From NCBI GenBank assembly GCA_900556205.1, contig USNX01000076.1, positions 1-6,604 of the forward strand: a stretch of 6,604 nucleotides of DNA, written 5' to 3'. The notes beneath the pieces are model-generated. The model was not told where the DNA came from, searched no databases, and saw only the letters and a program-made list of their open reading frames with translations. This document shows positions 3,610 to 6,604 of this stretch, piece by piece. This DNA is from an uncultured Collinsella sp. Its GTDB lineage: Bacteria; Actinomycetota; Coriobacteriia; Coriobacteriales; Coriobacteriaceae. Position 1 is the first letter of the stretch. The number at the start of each line of letters is the position of its first letter. The position numbers were made by a program, and so were the translations under genes.

Positions 3610-5787
3610 TTAGGGGAGGAGCTTCATCGCGGCGTCGTGGGCGGCGTGCTCGTAGGTGTCGTCGAGGGGCTTGAGCGGTAGCAGGGCTGTGGCCTGCGCA
3701 TCGCCACGGCGCTCGAGGGCGTGGGTAATGAGCCAGTCGGTGAGTTCGGGGTTCTTGGGTAGCGCCGGTCCGTGCAGGTACGTGCCGATGACGCCCTTGT
3801 AGATGAGACCCTCAAAGCCATCGTCGCCGTTGTTGCCGGTGCCCGTGACGACGGACGTTCCGAGCGGCGTGGCCTCTGTATCGAGCAGGGTGCGGCCGCC
3901 GTGGTTCTCGAATCCCACAAAGGGCTCAGGCGCCAGGTCGGTCTTGACGGCGACGTTGCCGATCAGGCGGTCGGAGCCGCGTACAGTTTCGGCGGCAATG
4001 ACGCCCAAACCCTCGATGCGATCTTCACCCATGTAGTATGAACGGCCGAGCAACTGATAGCTGCCACAGATGGCAAGCAGCGAGCCGCCGTCCTCAACAT
4101 AGGCCGCGACCTTGTCTTTTTGGGCGAGCAGCTCGTGCGCCACGGCCAGCTGGTCGCGATCGGAGCCGCCGCCCATCATGACGATGTCGGCGTCGGTGAG
4201 ATCGAGCGACTCGCCCATGCGGACCTCGTCCACGCGCACGGGAATGCCGCGCCAGGCGCAGCGGCGCTCGAGGGCGATGACATTGCCGCCGTCGCCGTAG
4301 AGGTTGAGGGCATCGGGGTACAGATAGACGATGCGCAGGGGGCGCGAAAGCTCGACCGGCGCAATATCGGTGGGGACGGCGCTACCATCGGCGCGCGTTA
4401 CGGCGTGGGAGGCAACAGAGCTTGCATCGTCGTCTTTAAGCCCGTCGAGCTCCTTGACTAACGGCGGGAAGGTCGTGTAGTTGGCGACGGCGTAGAAAGT
4501 GTCGCCAGCCTCCTCGTCTGCCACGGCACCAATCGCCTGCTCGATATTCGAGATGATGGCGGCGTCGATGCCGGCGTACTTGAGGCGCACCTGCATATCG
4601 TGTGCACGCGTGCCGCCGGCAAAGGCGACAAGTCCCTGCGTGTCGGCGATCCGCTCGAAGTCGACGTCGTAGATCCACGATACATCGTGGCCGTCGGCAT
4701 CGTTGTCGTTGAGGAAAAAGGCGCAGAGTCTGCCGCCTGCCGTTTTAATGGACTGAATCTGGCGATCGAAGCCCACGGGATTCTTGGCCAGATTGGCCTC
4801 GACGGTTCGGTCGGCGATATTCCAACGGCCCATGCGGCCACCTGCTGGCACGTAGGCATCGAGCGTAGGCTGCAGGTGAGCTGCGTCCACGCCCAGCTCG
4901 TGGGCGGCGAAGAAGGCTGCGGCTACGTTGTAGACCATATACAGGCCGTTGTAGCGTGTGGCGATGTGTACGGCAGCCGCGTCGGGCGCAGATCCAAAGA
5001 CCAGGTCAAAGCCGTAGCCGTCGCAGCCGAGCTCCACGCTCGTCACGCGACGGACAAGCCCAGGGCGGGCCCAGCCGCACGAGGGGCAATGGTATGCGCC
5101 GAGCTGTCCGTACTGCACATAGTCGTACTCCAACGGTGCGTTGCACTGTGAGCAAAAACGCGAGTCGCTAATGCGATCGGACTCGGTGCCCGTGGCACCG
5201 TCGATGCCAAAGGCAATGCTCGTGTTGGGGACGCGTGCGGCGATCGCGGCACACAGCGGATCGTCGGCGTTATAGATGAGCGTCGTTGCCGGCGAAAGCT
5301 CCAACGCATGGGCGATGACATCCTGGGTATGGTCGATCTCGCCGTAGCGGTCTAGTTGGTCGCGGAACAGGTTGAGCAGCACAAAGTACGTCGGCTTGAG
5401 CTTGGGCAGAACGCGTACGGTGTAGAGCTCGTCGCACTCAAAAACGCCCACGCGTTTGCCACTGCTGGTGTGCTTAAGATCACTGCGGGCCTCGAGCAGA
5501 GCACCCACCACACCAGGCTCCATATTGTTGCCGGCACGGTTGCACACCACGGTAGCGCCGCTGGCAGCAACTGCGTCGGCGATGAGGTTGGATGTGGTGG
5601 TCTTGCCGTTGGTGCCGGTGATCACCACGCTGCGGTCGACCAGGCTCGCGAGGTCGCTTAGCAGCTCGGGGTCGATTTTCATGGCGATGCGGCCGGGGAG
5701 TACGCCGCCCTGGCGCTTGAGGACGGAGCGCAGCCCCCAGCGAGCGATATCGCTCGAGGTGCAGGCAAGAGATGAGCGGAGGTTCAT
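3610..5787 (-). CDS. MurT-GatD fusion: lipid II D-glutamate amidating enzyme (725 aa)
   Basis: The MurT/GatD complex turns D-glutamate of the lipid II stem peptide into D-isoglutamine: GatD releases ammonia from glutamine and MurT uses ATP to attach it. Residues 1-~445 are MurT: Walker A GTNGKTT (58-64), a four-cysteine ribbon in the Mur-ligase core (C212, C215, C234, C237), the PAGGRMGRW region and the conserved DNDADGHDVSW (361-371) of the DUF1727 C-terminal domain. A loose linker (~448-482) leads into GatD (~484-725): YGDGGN, MMGGGSDRDQ, nucleophile C574 in AICGSYQ and H672 in TYLHGP. In Staphylococcus and Streptococcus these are two adjacent genes, murT then gatD; here they form one frame with no internal stop. 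AGGA precedes the ATG, and the N-terminal RWGLRSVLKRQGGVLPGRIA matches the family start. An upstream TPR-like gene is 45 bases away. Confidence 0.94.
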   Translation of the reverse strand: MNLRSSLACTSSDIARWGLRSVLKRQGGVLPGRIAMKIDPELLSDLASLVDRSVVITGTNGKTTTSNLIADAVAASGATVVCNRAGNNMEPGVVGALLEARSDLKHTSSGKRVGVFECDELYTVRVLPKLKPTYFVLLNLFRDQLDRYGEIDHTQDVIAHALELSPATTLIYNADDPLCAAIAARVPNTSIAFGIDGATGTESDRISDSRFCSQCNAPLEYDYVQYGQLGAYHCPSCGWARPGLVRRVTSVELGCDGYGFDLVFGSAPDAAAVHIATRYNGLYMVYNVAAAFFAAHELGVDAAHLQPTLDAYVPAGGRMGRWNIADRTVEANLAKNPVGFDRQIQSIKTAGGRLCAFFLNDNDADGHDVSWIYDVDFERIADTQGLVAFAGGTRAHDMQVRLKYAGIDAAIISNIEQAIGAVADEEAGDTFYAVANYTTFPPLVKELDGLKDDDASSVASHAVTRADGSAVPTDIAPVELSRPLRIVYLYPDALNLYGDGGNVIALERRCAWRGIPVRVDEVRMGESLDLTDADIVMMGGGSDRDQLAVAHELLAQKDKVAAYVEDGGSLLAICGSYQLLGRSYYMGEDRIEGLGVIAAETVRGSDRLIGNVAVKTDLAPEPFVGFENHGGRTLLDTEATPLGTSVVTGTGNNGDDGFEGLIYKGVIGTYLHGPALPKNPELTDWLITHALERRGDAQATALLPLKPLDDTYEHAAHDAAMKLLP

Positions 5788-5832
5788 GAAGCCGTTCCTA
5801 ACATAGATGACATGGTCGGGGCGATCGCGTCG

Positions 5833-6604
5833 CTAAAATCCGTAGCGGCGCGCAAATTCCTGGGCAAGCTGCGACACGTCTTCGCAGGCATTGGCCCAGG
5901 GAGCAAAGTCGGGGGTGTCCGAGATAATGCCGTCGGCTTCCCAAACCGCCTGGTGCGAGAGGTCCCAGGGGTCGCGCGGCTCGGGTCGGCAGGGAAGATA
6001 CGGCGTCTGGTACATGGGGTTCAGCAAGAAGAACGCGCCGCCCTCGCAACGGTTGGCGAACTCACGCAGCGCGCGCGTCGCCGGGCGCATCTTGTTTGTT
6101 TTGAACAGCAGAATCGTGCGGGCGAGCAGGTACCAAGGAGAGTTCTCGAGTGCGTCTGCCCCCATCTGTTCCTCGAGCTGATGTGCCAGGGCAAAAAAAC
6201 CGTCCTGGTCTTCCAAGCGGGCGAGGGCAAGCAACACGGTGCCGGCGGCCCGGGTGGGATAGCCCTCCGCCTTAAGAACACGGCGAGAGTAGTTGGCGGC
6301 GGCGCGGTAACGAGCGCTCGCCATGCACAGCTGCGAGATGGCCTCGAGCGTGTGGAGCCACCCGATAAGGGCCGGCTCGCTCACGGTAAGGTCTGCTGCG
6401 GTGACACCGTCGGCCAAAACATTATTGGCCCAGTAGTGCGGGGCCTCCATGTCGAACCCAGGCACGCTCTGCTGCAGGTAGTCGGCCGTACTCGTCTCGA
6501 GCTTCATCAAGTCACCCAGGCAGGCATCGACGGGCGTGTCCGCCAGGATGATGGCGAGCAGCTGGGCATCGAGGACATGCGCATCGACGCGGACGATCTT
6601 GAGC
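5833..6604 (-). CDS. TPR-like helical protein, unknown function (partial, start outside window)
   Basis: The frame is open from the TAG at 5833 to the right edge, so the N-terminus lies beyond 6604; a TTG at 6510 and ATG at 6507 are internal, because the codons before them (reading KIVRVDAHVLDAQLLAIILA) look coding. The visible ~256 residues are helical and Ala/Leu-rich with TPR-like spacing (SARYRAAANYSRRVLKAEGY, VLLALARLEDQDGFFALAHQ, YLLARTILLFKTNKMRPATR), followed by a segment CEGGAFFLLNP and an acidic, aromatic C-terminus. No signal peptide or membrane segment is visible in this part. I do not recognise the family. It ends 45 bases before murT-gatD on the same strand with no terminator between, so the two are probably co-transcribed. 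Confidence 0.8.
   Translation of the reverse strand, partial: LKIVRVDAHVLDAQLLAIILADTPVDACLGDLMKLETSTADYLQQSVPGFDMEAPHYWANNVLADGVTAADLTVSEPALIGWLHTLEAISQLCMASARYRAAANYSRRVLKAEGYPTRAAGTVLLALARLEDQDGFFALAHQLEEQMGADALENSPWYLLARTILLFKTNKMRPATRALREFANRCEGGAFFLLNPMYQTPYLPCRPEPRDPWDLSHQAVWEADGIISDTPDFAPWANACEDVSQLAQEFARRYGF

Noticed and set aside
4600..5151. 183-codon plus-strand frame inside the murT part
   Set aside because: Shadow of murT; no ribosome site, no known domain, and the opposite frame carries the conserved family motifs.
1..6604. CRISPR arrays, insertion sequences, rRNA genes
   Set aside because: No regularly spaced repeats, no transposase motifs apart from the serine recombinase, and no rRNA-like sequence were seen.

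Overview
The window looks like part of a Gram-positive, high-GC gut actinobacterium, most likely a member of the Coriobacteriia such as Collinsella. This rests on overall base composition, the MurT/GatD peptidoglycan-amidation chemistry and the general style of the proteins; it is a judgement from reading, not a database result. The window holds the junction between an integrated mobile element (roughly 1 to 3475) and the host chromosome (roughly 3434 to 6604). The seam lies in a tRNA-Glu(UUC) gene on the minus strand at 3434-3510.

The element side is laid out like the lysogeny region of a temperate phage or phage satellite. Two small helix-turn-helix genes are transcribed away from each other from a 161-bp intergenic region (991-1151). 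That region carries recognisable promoters and repeated operator-like motifs. To the left runs a tightly packed minus-strand operon: a 71-aa XRE-like regulator, a 26-codon basic mini-ORF, a 130-aa Myb/SANT-like plus zinc-ribbon protein, a 93-aa single-pass membrane protein, and the first codons of a further gene that leaves the window. All of these are joined by stop/start overlaps. To the right run a 104-aa XRE repressor-like gene, a membrane-anchored HIRAN-domain protein, and a 480-aa large serine recombinase. The last 13 residues of the recombinase are encoded inside the antisense strand of the tRNA-Glu gene, which marks the attachment site. The second end of the element is not in the window.

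The chromosomal side holds the tRNA-Glu with its own -10 element, a strong terminator, a 725-aa natural fusion of MurT and GatD (the two subunits of the enzyme that amidates D-glutamate in lipid II), and an upstream gene for a TPR-like helical protein that runs off the right edge. The last two are probably co-transcribed on the minus strand.

The points most worth following up are the HIRAN-plus-two-transmembrane protein in the lysogenic-expression slot between repressor and integrase, the serine recombinase using a tRNA gene, the terminator hairpin embedded in the recombinase 3' coding region, the coupled mini-ORF, and the single-chain MurT-GatD.
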